Assembly: GCF_000014885.1 (NCBI RefSeq)
Contig: NC_011566.1
Coordinates: 3,205,501-3,269,500, forward strand
DNA: 64,000 nt
Direction: 5' to 3'
DNA from: Shewanella piezotolerans WP3
GTDB lineage: Bacteria > Pseudomonadota > Gammaproteobacteria > Enterobacterales > Shewanellaceae
Part shown: piece after piece, positions 43,652-52,511 of the stretch
Numbering within the stretch: position 1 is the first letter of the stretch
How the letters are laid out: each line of letters opens with the position of its first letter
Notes under the pieces: generated by a model
What the model saw: only the letters and a program-made list of their open reading frames with translations
The model's database searches: none
Told to the model about the DNA's origin: nothing
Position numbers and translations under genes: made by a program

Positions 43652-44941
43652 ATGACACCAGAACTCAGCTTTGCCGGCATGCTTGCCTACAAACATCGTT
43701 TCACCCTACCCCTTGATTATCAGCAACCTAATGGTGAGACCATTGAAGTCTTCGCTCGTGAATTAGTCAGCCCTGAGAATCAACACAAACAACTGCCTTT
43801 TATTGTTTTTTTTCAAGGAGGCCCAGGCTTTGGCGCAGTGAGACCAGCCGCAACGGGTGGCTGGATAAAACGCGCTTTACAAGAATTTAGAGTGCTACTA
43901 CTTGATCAACGTGGGACAGGCTTGTCGACTCCTGTGAGCTCTGCCAGCCTAAGCCATTTAAGCGCCGCCCAGCAAAGTGAATATTTGAGTCACTTTCGCG
44001 CAGATAACATCATTCGCGATGCTGAGTCTATTCGTCAGCAATTAGTGGCTGATGACAAATGGTCGATTTTAGGCCAAAGTTTTGGTGGCTTTTGTGTTCT
44101 AAAATATCTCAACGATGCGCCTCATGGCGTTGCTGAAGCTTACATAACTGGCGGTATTCCATCCCTAAGCCGCAGTGCCGATGAAGTCTATCAAGCGACA
44201 TATCAACGGGTTATCGCCAAAAACAACGACTTTTTCACTCGCTTTAGCGATGCTCAAGGTTTAGTTAAATCGCTAGCGCAACATATCAGCGATAATGAGG
44301 TAAGGCTGGCTACCGGCGAACAACTTACCGTTGAGATGCTACAACTACTGGGAATAAATATAGGTATGGAGCAAGGCCCTGAAAGCGTCTACTATCTGCT
44401 TGAGCATGCCTTGATATCAACGCCTAGTGGCACCATAGTTAATCCACTATTTTTAGCTCATTTCTGTCAGTTACTTGATTACAATACCAACCCTATTTTT
44501 GCCTTGCTGCATGAGTCCATCTATTGTCAGAACAGTGCGTCAAACTGGGCAGCCCATAGAGTAAGGCAGCAGTACCCACAGTTTAACTACAGTGCCGATA
44601 AGCCGTTTCTTTTCACCGGAGAGATGATCTACCCGTGGATGTTTGAGCAGTTCAATAATCTTAAGCCGTTAAAAAGCACAGCCAGTACGTTGGCAGAAAA
44701 AGACAACTGGCCAATGCTTTATGACCAAACGAAACTCGCTAGCAACCAGGTGCCTGTTGCAGCTGCGATATATAGCGAAGATATGTTTGTTGAGATGCGC
44801 TATAGCCTAGAAACCGCTGAAAAAGTGGGCAATTTAAAGTACTGGTTAACCTCTGAATATGAACACAACGGTATTCGAATGGATGGCGAGCATATTTTAG
44901 ATAGATTAATTGCAATTAACCGTGGGGAAAAGTTGCGTTAA
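43652..44941 (+). CDS. Prolyl aminopeptidase-like alpha/beta hydrolase (S33)
   Basis: A 429-residue cytoplasmic hydrolase resembling proline iminopeptidases. FFQGGPGFGAVRP forms the oxyanion-loop HGGPG variant, LLDQRGTGLSTP is the family signature, and the nucleophile elbow is LGQSFGGFCVLK. The C-terminal His is in YEHNGIRMDGEHIL and an Asp lies near SEDMFVEMRYS. It should release N-terminal proline from peptides. No signal peptide. A strong terminator follows 60 bases after the stop. Confidence 0.88.
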   Translation: MTPELSFAGMLAYKHRFTLPLDYQQPNGETIEVFARELVSPENQHKQLPFIVFFQGGPGFGAVRPAATGGWIKRALQEFRVLLLDQRGTGLSTPVSSASLSHLSAAQQSEYLSHFRADNIIRDAESIRQQLVADDKWSILGQSFGGFCVLKYLNDAPHGVAEAYITGGIPSLSRSADEVYQATYQRVIAKNNDFFTRFSDAQGLVKSLAQHISDNEVRLATGEQLTVEMLQLLGINIGMEQGPESVYYLLEHALISTPSGTIVNPLFLAHFCQLLDYNTNPIFALLHESIYCQNSASNWAAHRVRQQYPQFNYSADKPFLFTGEMIYPWMFEQFNNLKPLKSTASTLAEKDNWPMLYDQTKLASNQVPVAAAIYSEDMFVEMRYSLETAEKVGNLKYWLTSEYEHNGIRMDGEHILDRLIAINRGEKLR

Positions 44942-45003
44942 TTAAGAAACACTTAAGCTACACGAGACATAATGTAATCTGTTCCTCACCTGTATCACCT
45001 TTG

Positions 45004-45032
45004 GCAAGCCTACTTTAGGCTTGCTTTTTTTT
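45004..45032 (+). terminator. Terminator after the S33 peptidase
   Basis: GCAAGCCTA/TAGGCTTGC, a perfect 9-bp stem with a 3-nt loop, is followed by eight T. Confidence 0.95.
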
Positions 45033-45079
45033 ACCTCAAAATCCATATTTACAAGACCTATACCTTATGGTTACTACTC

Positions 45080-45277
45080 ATGGATATCACTCACCTTGAA
45101 CAACTTAGTTCGGAGACACTGCTTGGGATAGTCAACGAAAAGCTCAGATTAACCTGTAGCTCCCAAGCCGCTCTTTTCTATGAACTCGATATTGATAAAC
45201 AGCTGTTAGAGTCAAAGCTTGGCGACATCGGTTATCACTATGATGCAATCAGCAATCAATACAAAAATCCAAAATAG
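45080..45277 (+). CDS. DUF4250 domain-containing small protein
   Basis: A 65-residue protein with the DUF4250 pattern: LSSETLLGIVNEKLRLTCSS near the N-terminus, then LDIDKQLLESKLGDIGYHYD and a terminal NQYK. Function unknown. Soluble, probably helical. Single gene between a terminator and the GFA gene. Confidence 0.75.
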   Translation: MDITHLEQLSSETLLGIVNEKLRLTCSSQAALFYELDIDKQLLESKLGDIGYHYDAISNQYKNPK

Positions 45278-45439
45278 ACGATAGAGACGCTCACTATGCG
45301 TAGCGTATTGAATTCAATGTTGAAAATAGTTCCTGTTGCATATCGTTTTTATGATTGAGTCAACTATAAAAAGCATGTAATTTGTGCAAACGAAAAAGTT
45401 GTTACCGCAGCAATATGAATATATTTCAAGGAGGGTATT

Positions 45440-45838
45440 GTGATAAACAAAGGAAGTTGTTTGTGCAACAAAGTTAAATATGAAATCGATGGTGAACTTA
45501 AAGATGTATTAAATTGCCATTGCAGTATGTGCCGTAAACTGCATGGCGCAGCATTTAGAACTCGCGCTCAAATTAATAGCACTGATTGGCGCACGATTGA
45601 AGGCAAGGAGTTCATTAAATTCTATGAATCATCACCAGGTGAGCATAAAGGCTTTTGCTCTGAATGTGGCTCCAATCTATATACAAAGTTTGATGCAAAA
45701 CCCAACGTCCTCGGTTTTCCTTTAGGCACATTAGACACCGATCCCAAAGTTACTCCCTCTCGTCATATCTTTGTCGGCAGTAAAGCACCTTGGCACGAGA
45801 TTGCAGACGACTTACCGCAACAGCGCGAGTATGAATAA
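45440..45838 (+). CDS. GFA family protein
   Basis: A 132-residue zinc-binding protein of the GFA (glutathione-dependent formaldehyde-activating enzyme-like) fold. Zinc Cys positions are visible: GSCLCNKVKYEI, NCHCSMCRKLHGAAF and FCSECGSNLYTK. Most family members have no proven substrate. The start is GTG with a strong AAGGAGGG six bases before it, which decides the start. It is convergent with the metal-efflux operon. Confidence 0.88.
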   Translation: MINKGSCLCNKVKYEIDGELKDVLNCHCSMCRKLHGAAFRTRAQINSTDWRTIEGKEFIKFYESSPGEHKGFCSECGSNLYTKFDAKPNVLGFPLGTLDTDPKVTPSRHIFVGSKAPWHEIADDLPQQREYE

Positions 45839-45852
45839 CCCCATTAAATAAT

Positions 45853-45889
45853 TAAGAGACGATAAAACCACTGGCTTTACCGTCTCTTA
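45853..45889. terminator. Hairpin between the GFA gene and czcA
   Basis: TAAGAGACG pairs with CGTCTCTTA, with further TAAA/TTTA pairing inside the loop; it sits between convergent genes. Confidence 0.7.
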
Positions 45890-45927
45890 TATTTCCTAAC
45901 GTTAACAGAGTTGCTGCTAGCTATAGC

Positions 45928-48900
45928 TTAGCTCATTGCTGAACTCTGCTGACGACTATAGCGATAAACCAAAGAGTACAATACAGGTAAGATCACTAGC
46001 GTCAGCAAAGTCGACGAGATAATTCCGCCAATCACTACGGTTGCCAGTGGTCGCTGCACTTCAGCGCCGGTGCCCACATTGAGGGCCATAGGCACAAAAC
46101 CTAAACTGGCTACCAGTGCGGTCATCATCACCGGGCGCAAACGTTGGCTTGCGCCCTGCTTAATTGCCTCAATGAGCTCAAGCCCTTGCAGTTTCAGCTC
46201 CTTAATAAAGCTCAGCATCACCACGCCATTTAGCACCGCAATGCCCGATAGCGCGATAAAACCAATCGCCGCAGATATCGATAGTGGCATATCTCGTAAC
46301 ACCAAGGCCAATACCCCGCCCGTAAGTGCTAACGGTACCCCGCTGAAGATAATGAGTGAGTCACGCACTGAGCCAAAGGCGCTATATAACAAGCCAAAAA
46401 TCAATAGTAGTGTTAATGGCACCAAAATCATTAAGCGATTTGACGCAGACTCTAATTGCTCAAACGTGCCGCCATACTCACTCCAGTAACCACTTGGCAG
46501 CGCAAGTTCATCCGCCATCACCTGTTTGGTATCTTGGATAAACGAGCCTAAATCACGTCCATCAACATTGGCAGTTACCACAACGTGGCGCTTACCGCTT
46601 TGACGATTGATCTGATTTGGCCCCACTTTAAAGTGCAATTCAGCGACTTCGCCCAAAGGTACATAGCTTAGATCAGGGTTAAGCTCCGCTGGTAACGCTA
46701 TCGGAATATTAGCCAGTTTGTCGAGATCTTGGCTGATATCATCGTCCATTCTCACCACTAACTTAAAGCGTCTATCACCTTCATAGATTAGGCCAACAGG
46801 TACGCCAGACACCGCGGTTTGCAGTGCTTGTTGCACATCGACAATGGTAAGGCCAAGTAATGCTAGGTGATCACGGTTTGGCTCTACCGACAATGTGGGT
46901 AGGCCCGACATCTGCTCAACGCGCACATCGGTTGCACCATCAATCCCTTGGAACAACCCAACGGCGCGATCGCCGGCATCTTTCAATGTATCGAGGTCAT
47001 CGCCATAGATCCTTAATGCCACATCGGCGCGCACACCAGCGATTAACTCGTTAAAGCGCATCTCGATAGGCTGGGTAAACTCATAGTTGTTACCAGGTAC
47101 CTGTTCAACATGCTCTCGCAGCTCCTCAATAAACTCAGCTTTAGTCTTACTTGGATCTGCCCACTGTGAACGTGGTTTGATGATCAAAATAGTATCGGCA
47201 ACACTTGGTGGCATTGGATCGGTTGCAACCTCTGGCGTTCCTACTTTTGAGAACACCCGCTCAACTTCATCAAGCTCACTAATCACCAATTCAAGCTTCT
47301 TTTGCATCTCTATCGATTGCTCAAGCCCGGTGCCAGTGATCCGCATGGCATGCATGGCAATATCACCCTCATCGAGCTTTGGCAAAAATTCAGAACCTAA
47401 GCGGCTTAGTTGAACACTGGTCACTGCCATCAATACAATCGCGCCTGCGATAATAATAAAAGGACGCTTGAGAGAGAAAAACAACACAGGTTCATAGGCT
47501 TTGCGAGCATTTGCCATCAACCAATTTTCTTTCTCGTTGACTTTACCTTTTACAAACAGCGCGATGGCTGCTGGAACAAACGTCACAGAAAACAGCAGTG
47601 CACCGATAAGTGCAGCCACAACAGTAAAGGCCATAGGGTGGAACATTTTGCCTTCGACGCCACTCAGTGCAAAAATCGGCAGGTAGACCAACATAATGAT
47701 CAACACGCCAAACACCGCGGGACGAAATACCTCTTTAGTCGCTTCTGCAACGACCTTAATGCGCTCTTCGAGCACCAATAATCGACCGTACTGCTTTTGC
47801 GCCATGCCTAGGCGACGTAGCGCATTTTCAACGATGATCACCGCACCATCGACAATAATACCGAAATCAATTGCGCCGAGACTCATCAAGTTACCCGACA
47901 CGCGGTTAGCCGTCATTCCAGTAATAGCAAATAGCATACTCAGCGGAATAACCAGCGCGGCAATAAGCGCTGCGCGGAAATTACCCAATAGTGCAAATAA
48001 CACCACGATAACCAATACTGCACCTTCGAAAAGGTTTTTCTGTACTGTTTCAATCGCTTTATCGACTAAGGTGGTGCGATCATAAACCGCTTCAGCCACG
48101 ATACCTTCTGGCAAGCTTGCATTCACTAGCTTGAGCTTTTCACCAACCTCTTTTGCCACCACGCGGCTATTTTCACCTAGCAACATAAATGCGGTGCCAA
48201 GTACTGTCTCTTTACCGTTTTGACTGGCCGCGCCAGTACGTAACTGCTTACCATAAAACACATCGGCGACATCACCGATACGAACTGGTGCGTCATCACG
48301 TTTGGTCACGACCACTTGGCGAATAGACTCTAGATCTTTTAGCTGCCCAGGCGAACGAACTAGCCATTGCTCGCCGCTACGCTCGATATAACCAGCACCT
48401 GCATTGCGGTTATTACGCTCAAGCGCAGTAATAACATCATCGACCGTGACTTTAAATGCCAGCAACTTTGCTGGTACCGGCGCCACTTGATACTCACGCT
48501 CATAGCCGCCCAAGCTATTGATTTCAGTGACACCTTTAACTTTTACTAACTGCGGACGAATGATCCAGTCTTGAATAGTACGCAAGTCTTCTGCGTTATA
48601 GGGCGTGCCATCCTCTTTCACTGCGCCCTCGAGTGCGCGAATTGAGTAAGTAAACACCTCACCCAAACCACTACTCACAGGTCCAAGGGCCGGCTCTGCT
48701 TCCAGAGGCAGCTCGCTACGTACACCTTGTAAGCGCTCACTTATCTGCTGGCGAGCCCAGTAGATATCGGTGCCCTCTTCGAAAATGACGGTCACTTGTG
48801 ACAAACCATAACGCGAGATAGAGCGGGTATAATCTAAACTTGGGATCCCCGCCATAGCATTTTCAATCACATAGGTCAGCCTTTGCTCTGACTCAAGCGG

Positions 48901-49068
48901 TGAGTAGCCTGCAATCGCGGTGTTGATCTGTACTTGTACGTTGGTAATATCGGGGACAGCATCGATAGGCAGTTTTAGGGTGTTATAAACCCCTAATAGT
49001 GCTATTAGCAGTGTAATCGCCAATACCAATAATCGCCGTTTAAGGGCGAATGAGATAATAGTATCCAT
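45928..49068 (-). CDS. czcA: Heavy-metal RND efflux permease, CzcA type
   Basis: A 1046-residue proton-driven pump of the heavy-metal efflux subfamily. PIDAVPDITNVQVQI at the N-terminus and TM4 with AIDFGIIVDGAVIIVEN (Asp, Asp, Glu) are the HME signature, closest to the divalent-cation (Co/Zn/Cd) group rather than the Cu/Ag CusA group. C-terminal half with AIGFIALSGIAVLNGVVMLSF and RLRPVMMTALVASLGFVPMAL. Last gene of a czcC-czcB-czcA operon; 12 bases separate it from czcB. Exports metal from periplasm or cytoplasm through the CzcC channel. Confidence 0.93.
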   Translation of the reverse strand: MDTIISFALKRRLLVLAITLLIALLGVYNTLKLPIDAVPDITNVQVQINTAIAGYSPLESEQRLTYVIENAMAGIPSLDYTRSISRYGLSQVTVIFEEGTDIYWARQQISERLQGVRSELPLEAEPALGPVSSGLGEVFTYSIRALEGAVKEDGTPYNAEDLRTIQDWIIRPQLVKVKGVTEINSLGGYEREYQVAPVPAKLLAFKVTVDDVITALERNNRNAGAGYIERSGEQWLVRSPGQLKDLESIRQVVVTKRDDAPVRIGDVADVFYGKQLRTGAASQNGKETVLGTAFMLLGENSRVVAKEVGEKLKLVNASLPEGIVAEAVYDRTTLVDKAIETVQKNLFEGAVLVIVVLFALLGNFRAALIAALVIPLSMLFAITGMTANRVSGNLMSLGAIDFGIIVDGAVIIVENALRRLGMAQKQYGRLLVLEERIKVVAEATKEVFRPAVFGVLIIMLVYLPIFALSGVEGKMFHPMAFTVVAALIGALLFSVTFVPAAIALFVKGKVNEKENWLMANARKAYEPVLFFSLKRPFIIIAGAIVLMAVTSVQLSRLGSEFLPKLDEGDIAMHAMRITGTGLEQSIEMQKKLELVISELDEVERVFSKVGTPEVATDPMPPSVADTILIIKPRSQWADPSKTKAEFIEELREHVEQVPGNNYEFTQPIEMRFNELIAGVRADVALRIYGDDLDTLKDAGDRAVGLFQGIDGATDVRVEQMSGLPTLSVEPNRDHLALLGLTIVDVQQALQTAVSGVPVGLIYEGDRRFKLVVRMDDDISQDLDKLANIPIALPAELNPDLSYVPLGEVAELHFKVGPNQINRQSGKRHVVVTANVDGRDLGSFIQDTKQVMADELALPSGYWSEYGGTFEQLESASNRLMILVPLTLLLIFGLLYSAFGSVRDSLIIFSGVPLALTGGVLALVLRDMPLSISAAIGFIALSGIAVLNGVVMLSFIKELKLQGLELIEAIKQGASQRLRPVMMTALVASLGFVPMALNVGTGAEVQRPLATVVIGGIISSTLLTLVILPVLYSLVYRYSRQQSSAMS

Positions 49069-49080
49069 ATTATTTCGTCC

Positions 49081-50370
49081 TTAGTGTACGTGCTTAGCAG
49101 CATTTTTCATGATGTCTGCTTTAAGCAAGTAGCTGTTTTTGGTAACGTATTCAGCGTTTGGTTCTAACCCTTCTAGCACTTCAACAAACTCACCATCTGA
49201 TTCGCCAAGCGTCAGTGGACGAACTTCAAAAGTGTTGCCATGTTTAACAAACACCGCTGGCTTGTCGTTGAATGTTTGCAGGGCATCCGCGCGAACCGCG
49301 AGAGCAACATCCTTTGAACGCGTTTCGATATTTGCCTGTACATGCATACCAGGGCGCCAGTGGCCATCAGGGTTGGCGATAACAGCACGTACGCGGGCAA
49401 TATGACCACCGGTCATCACTGGCGCAATATAGCTGATCGTACTCACCGCTTTACCTTCACTGTGTGTTTCTTCGCTATTACCGTGCTCATCATCACCAAT
49501 CGTCACCTTTTGACCAAGTGCGACTCTGGCTAAATTTTTAGGAAACGCCGACATATCTATCCACACATTTGAGAGATCGCTGACTCGTAGCAACGCTTTA
49601 TTGAATGTGCTATCGCCCACAGACAGCATCTGCTCAGTCACTTGGCCATTTGCCGGGCTTTTAACTGTGTAACGCTGTAGAGTCGATGAGTTACGAACAG
49701 TGGCAATCACTTGCCCTTTTGCTACAGTGTCGCCTACAGTAACGTTTAGCTGCTCAATAACACCGGTATAGGGTGCAGAAACACTAAACTGCTTGTCGGT
49801 TATTGCACTGACAACGCCAAACAATCTGTCCACAAAGTGCAACGTTTGTGCGCTGCTACTCTCAGTTTCCACCCCAGAGAGTGCCAATAATCGATCATTA
49901 ATCGTCACTCTGCCCATGTGGTTTTCATAGTGCCAATCATAATCAACGCCTTTAAAACCCGCATGTACTTCAACGTCAAAAGAGTGCGGTTCGCGTACAC
50001 TATGCTCGCTAACTAGATACTGCTCTTCAGCAGTAAAGCTGACATTGTCGATAACGCCGCCTAAGCGCGCTAATGTCAGGGATAAGTCAACTTCAGTTGG
50101 GTTAACAGGCTCACCTTTGTAGAAAGCATAAATGCGCATTTCTGGCGGGATCCCCGCTTCGGCCATAGTGACCTCTATTGCAAAATCTTGTTGCTCAAGA
50201 AGTCGTCCACCGTGGGGTCCCTCCTCTTGGTGCTCCTCCTCTTCTTCATGACCATGACCGCCACTGGCATTTGCTACGGCAATAGGCGCCAATGTGCCTG
50301 CAGTTAATAAAGAGAAAGACAAAAGAGTGGCAGCCAACTGTGCAGGTAAAGTATCAAAATTTAGTTTCAT
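49081..50370 (-). CDS. czcB: Heavy-metal efflux periplasmic adaptor, CzcB type
   Basis: A 429-residue membrane-fusion protein. Signal peptide to about residue 35, then a His/Glu-rich metal-binding stretch (SGGHGHEEEEEHQEEGPHGG), a domain of about 100 residues typical of CzcB, a lipoyl domain (GVIEQLNVTVGDTVAKGQVI), a short hairpin and beta-barrel (VGDSTFNKALLRVSDLSNV). The start codon overlaps the czcC stop by one base. The His-rich segment probably captures periplasmic metal for delivery to CzcA. Confidence 0.92.
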   Translation of the reverse strand: MKLNFDTLPAQLAATLLSFSLLTAGTLAPIAVANASGGHGHEEEEEHQEEGPHGGRLLEQQDFAIEVTMAEAGIPPEMRIYAFYKGEPVNPTEVDLSLTLARLGGVIDNVSFTAEEQYLVSEHSVREPHSFDVEVHAGFKGVDYDWHYENHMGRVTINDRLLALSGVETESSSAQTLHFVDRLFGVVSAITDKQFSVSAPYTGVIEQLNVTVGDTVAKGQVIATVRNSSTLQRYTVKSPANGQVTEQMLSVGDSTFNKALLRVSDLSNVWIDMSAFPKNLARVALGQKVTIGDDEHGNSEETHSEGKAVSTISYIAPVMTGGHIARVRAVIANPDGHWRPGMHVQANIETRSKDVALAVRADALQTFNDKPAVFVKHGNTFEVRPLTLGESDGEFVEVLEGLEPNAEYVTKNSYLLKADIMKNAAKHVH

Positions 50371-51728
50371 TATCGGTTTTCCATTGCCACAACAGGCTTC
50401 ATGTTAGTGTTAGCGACAGTCATTGACTGTCCAGTAATGCGCTCGATGGCAAGCAGTGCCATATATACCGCCGTTTTCGCTTCAATCAGTTCGCGCTCAA
50501 CGCTAAAAAGTTCTGATTGTGCATCGGCAAGTTGCAACACATTGACTTGACCTGTTTGGTAAGCAGATTGGGTATGCTGTTGTAATTTTTTGGCAAGTGG
50601 TAACACCTGCGCTTTCAACATTTGTGCCTGTTTAGCGTTGTTGAGCATTGATTGATGCAGCTCTAACAAGGTCAACTTCAACTGCTCACGAGCAAACCTT
50701 TGCTGTTCATGGGCTTTATCCTCTTCGGCCTTGGCCGCGAGAATATTACCTTCGTTTGGATTAGAAAATTGCAGCGGCATTGAGAAATTGAGCATCAATG
50801 CCCCATCATCAAAGCCATCATAACTCTTCACGCCAACACCTAAGGTAATATCAGAGGTGGCTTTTGACTCCTCCATACGACGCTTGGCGATAAGTAGCCG
50901 TTCAACACTCAGTAACTGCAGATATTGCGGCGCAGTTTCAATCGCATTTAGCACACTTGCCGCCGTGGGCAACACATTAAGCGGCTGCAGTTCATCGTTA
51001 GCTCGAGCGAATTTAACCTCGCTTGACCACATTGCAGATAACTTTTTCTTAGCGACATTGAAGTCACCATCAATGCGCTGTTTTAAAGCATTCGATCGTA
51101 CTAATCGCAGCTGCATTTTACTAACATCAGCTTGGATCACAGCCCCTGCACTTGCGCGATCCTTAATTGCCGCTAACGAGGCTTGCTCAAGCTCTATACG
51201 TCGTTCAATCCAAGTTTGCAGAGCCTGTAAACGCAGCAGTTGATAGTAGCGCTCTGTGGTTTGAGCCAACACTTGCAGCCGTGTGGACTCATAATCACTC
51301 AGCTGTTGCCTTTGGCTGGCTTGGGCGTAATCGATGCGGCGCTGTCGTTTGTCACCAAGTTCTATAAGTTGACTAAGCGCTAAAGTTATTTCTGCGTTAT
51401 CAACGCCCTGCATATCACCCGTGCCCAGAATATTCTCCACACTAACCGATAGTTCTGGGTTGGGGGTTATTCCAGCTTGCAAGCTTAGTGCTTCGCTTGC
51501 CCGCAGCGAATAGGGGAATGACTTAAGCGCAATATTGTTAAGCAGGGATTGCTCTAACGCCCATGCCAGCTCGATGCCGGCATCAGTTTTAGGTGCTAAA
51601 GCCTGTTGTTTTGATGATCCCTGCTCTGTGGCTATACTCTTGGCGCAATACATGCCAGCAATACTGATAACCACGGTGATCAATGCCCGCTGGCACGCCA
51701 CCAAGAAGATACTTTTATCTCTAATCAC
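50370..51728 (-). CDS. czcC: Outer-membrane efflux channel, CzcC/TolC type
   Basis: A 452-residue outer-membrane factor. Hydrophobic N-terminal segment (ALITVVISIAGMYCAKSIA), then two TolC-like repeats rich in long helices: PELSVSVENILGTGDMQG, QLIELGDKRQRRIDYAQAS, and in the second half NFSMPLQFSNPNEGNI and YQTGQVNVLQLADAQSELF. First gene of the metal-efflux operon, with an unassigned Cys/His-rich protein gene upstream. Confidence 0.9.
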   Translation of the reverse strand: MIRDKSIFLVACQRALITVVISIAGMYCAKSIATEQGSSKQQALAPKTDAGIELAWALEQSLLNNIALKSFPYSLRASEALSLQAGITPNPELSVSVENILGTGDMQGVDNAEITLALSQLIELGDKRQRRIDYAQASQRQQLSDYESTRLQVLAQTTERYYQLLRLQALQTWIERRIELEQASLAAIKDRASAGAVIQADVSKMQLRLVRSNALKQRIDGDFNVAKKKLSAMWSSEVKFARANDELQPLNVLPTAASVLNAIETAPQYLQLLSVERLLIAKRRMEESKATSDITLGVGVKSYDGFDDGALMLNFSMPLQFSNPNEGNILAAKAEEDKAHEQQRFAREQLKLTLLELHQSMLNNAKQAQMLKAQVLPLAKKLQQHTQSAYQTGQVNVLQLADAQSELFSVERELIEAKTAVYMALLAIERITGQSMTVANTNMKPVVAMENR

Positions 51729-51968
51729 GAGATGAAACTCCTGTTAATAAAGTCTTTACCTGTTCAAGGCGCTGTAAAAGGCGACACAAACGGTGCTTAG
51801 ACTCTTTGACTCGAGCTTAGGTTATACAGGCGTGGCATTAGACTTTGAGCAGTAATCTACTCAGATAATCAGTGCCGACTAAAACAGCAACCGATCTAAT
51901 AGAACAAAAGTTCCGACGCACGGCTTAACCTAAAAACTCAAAAATAATTAAATGGAATGGAACAGGAA

Positions 51969-52358
51969 TTAACAATAAGGAGGGGGAATCGGTGGTGCGT
52001 AACTGCGATTTTGATAGCTAATTGCAAACAAAGCACGATCTTCTACACCTGTCGATTTAGCCACAGTGCCTAATTCGACGGGTGGATGACAAGCAGTATG
52101 AAAATCATCGCTATGCTCATCTTGCTCACTCACATCAACCATGTGGCTACATGCATTTAATGCGCTGTCACAACAAGCTTGTTGCAATTCAAGGGGTAGA
52201 GTGTTTTCAAAGTGATGGGTTTCACTCATGCCCAGTTCCACATTATGGATGTCTGCAGCGACACAAGTCGGAAAAAGTTGCGACACAAAAACCACCAGTA
52301 ACAAAACTAGTGTCAATTTAGATTGGAACATCTGCATTGAGATCTGTGAATTAAACAA
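51969..52358 (-). CDS. Exported Cys/His-rich small protein upstream of the czc operon
   Basis: A 129-residue protein with a hydrophobic signal segment (KLTLVLLLVVFVSQLFPTCVA). The mature part has scattered His and Cys (ETHHFEN, QQACCDSALNACSHM, DEHSDDFHTACHPP) and a Pro-rich end with final Cys (PPIPPPYC). The spacing suggests periplasmic metal binding. It is 240 bases upstream of czcC on the same strand, as expected for a sensor or chaperone of the efflux system, but no family is recognised. Starts at Met 1, 8 or 10 are all possible. Confidence 0.6.
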   Translation of the reverse strand: MFNSQISMQMFQSKLTLVLLLVVFVSQLFPTCVAADIHNVELGMSETHHFENTLPLELQQACCDSALNACSHMVDVSEQDEHSDDFHTACHPPVELGTVAKSTGVEDRALFAISYQNRSYAPPIPPPYC

Positions 52359-52511
52359 TCATCTTCCTAATAGCGTAAATAGACATCTACCGAACAACTG
52401 CAGATGATAACCGCTTTTATCTCAGCGAAATAGCCCTCGATACAAAATGTTTTGAGAAATATGACCAAGATCGATTAGCAAAGTACTTTTCAAGTTCTTG
52501 GTTAATTTAAA

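Noticed and set aside
47410..47781. 123-residue ORF opposite czcA
   Set aside because: Shadow of the czcA coding frame with no RBS or recognisable domain.
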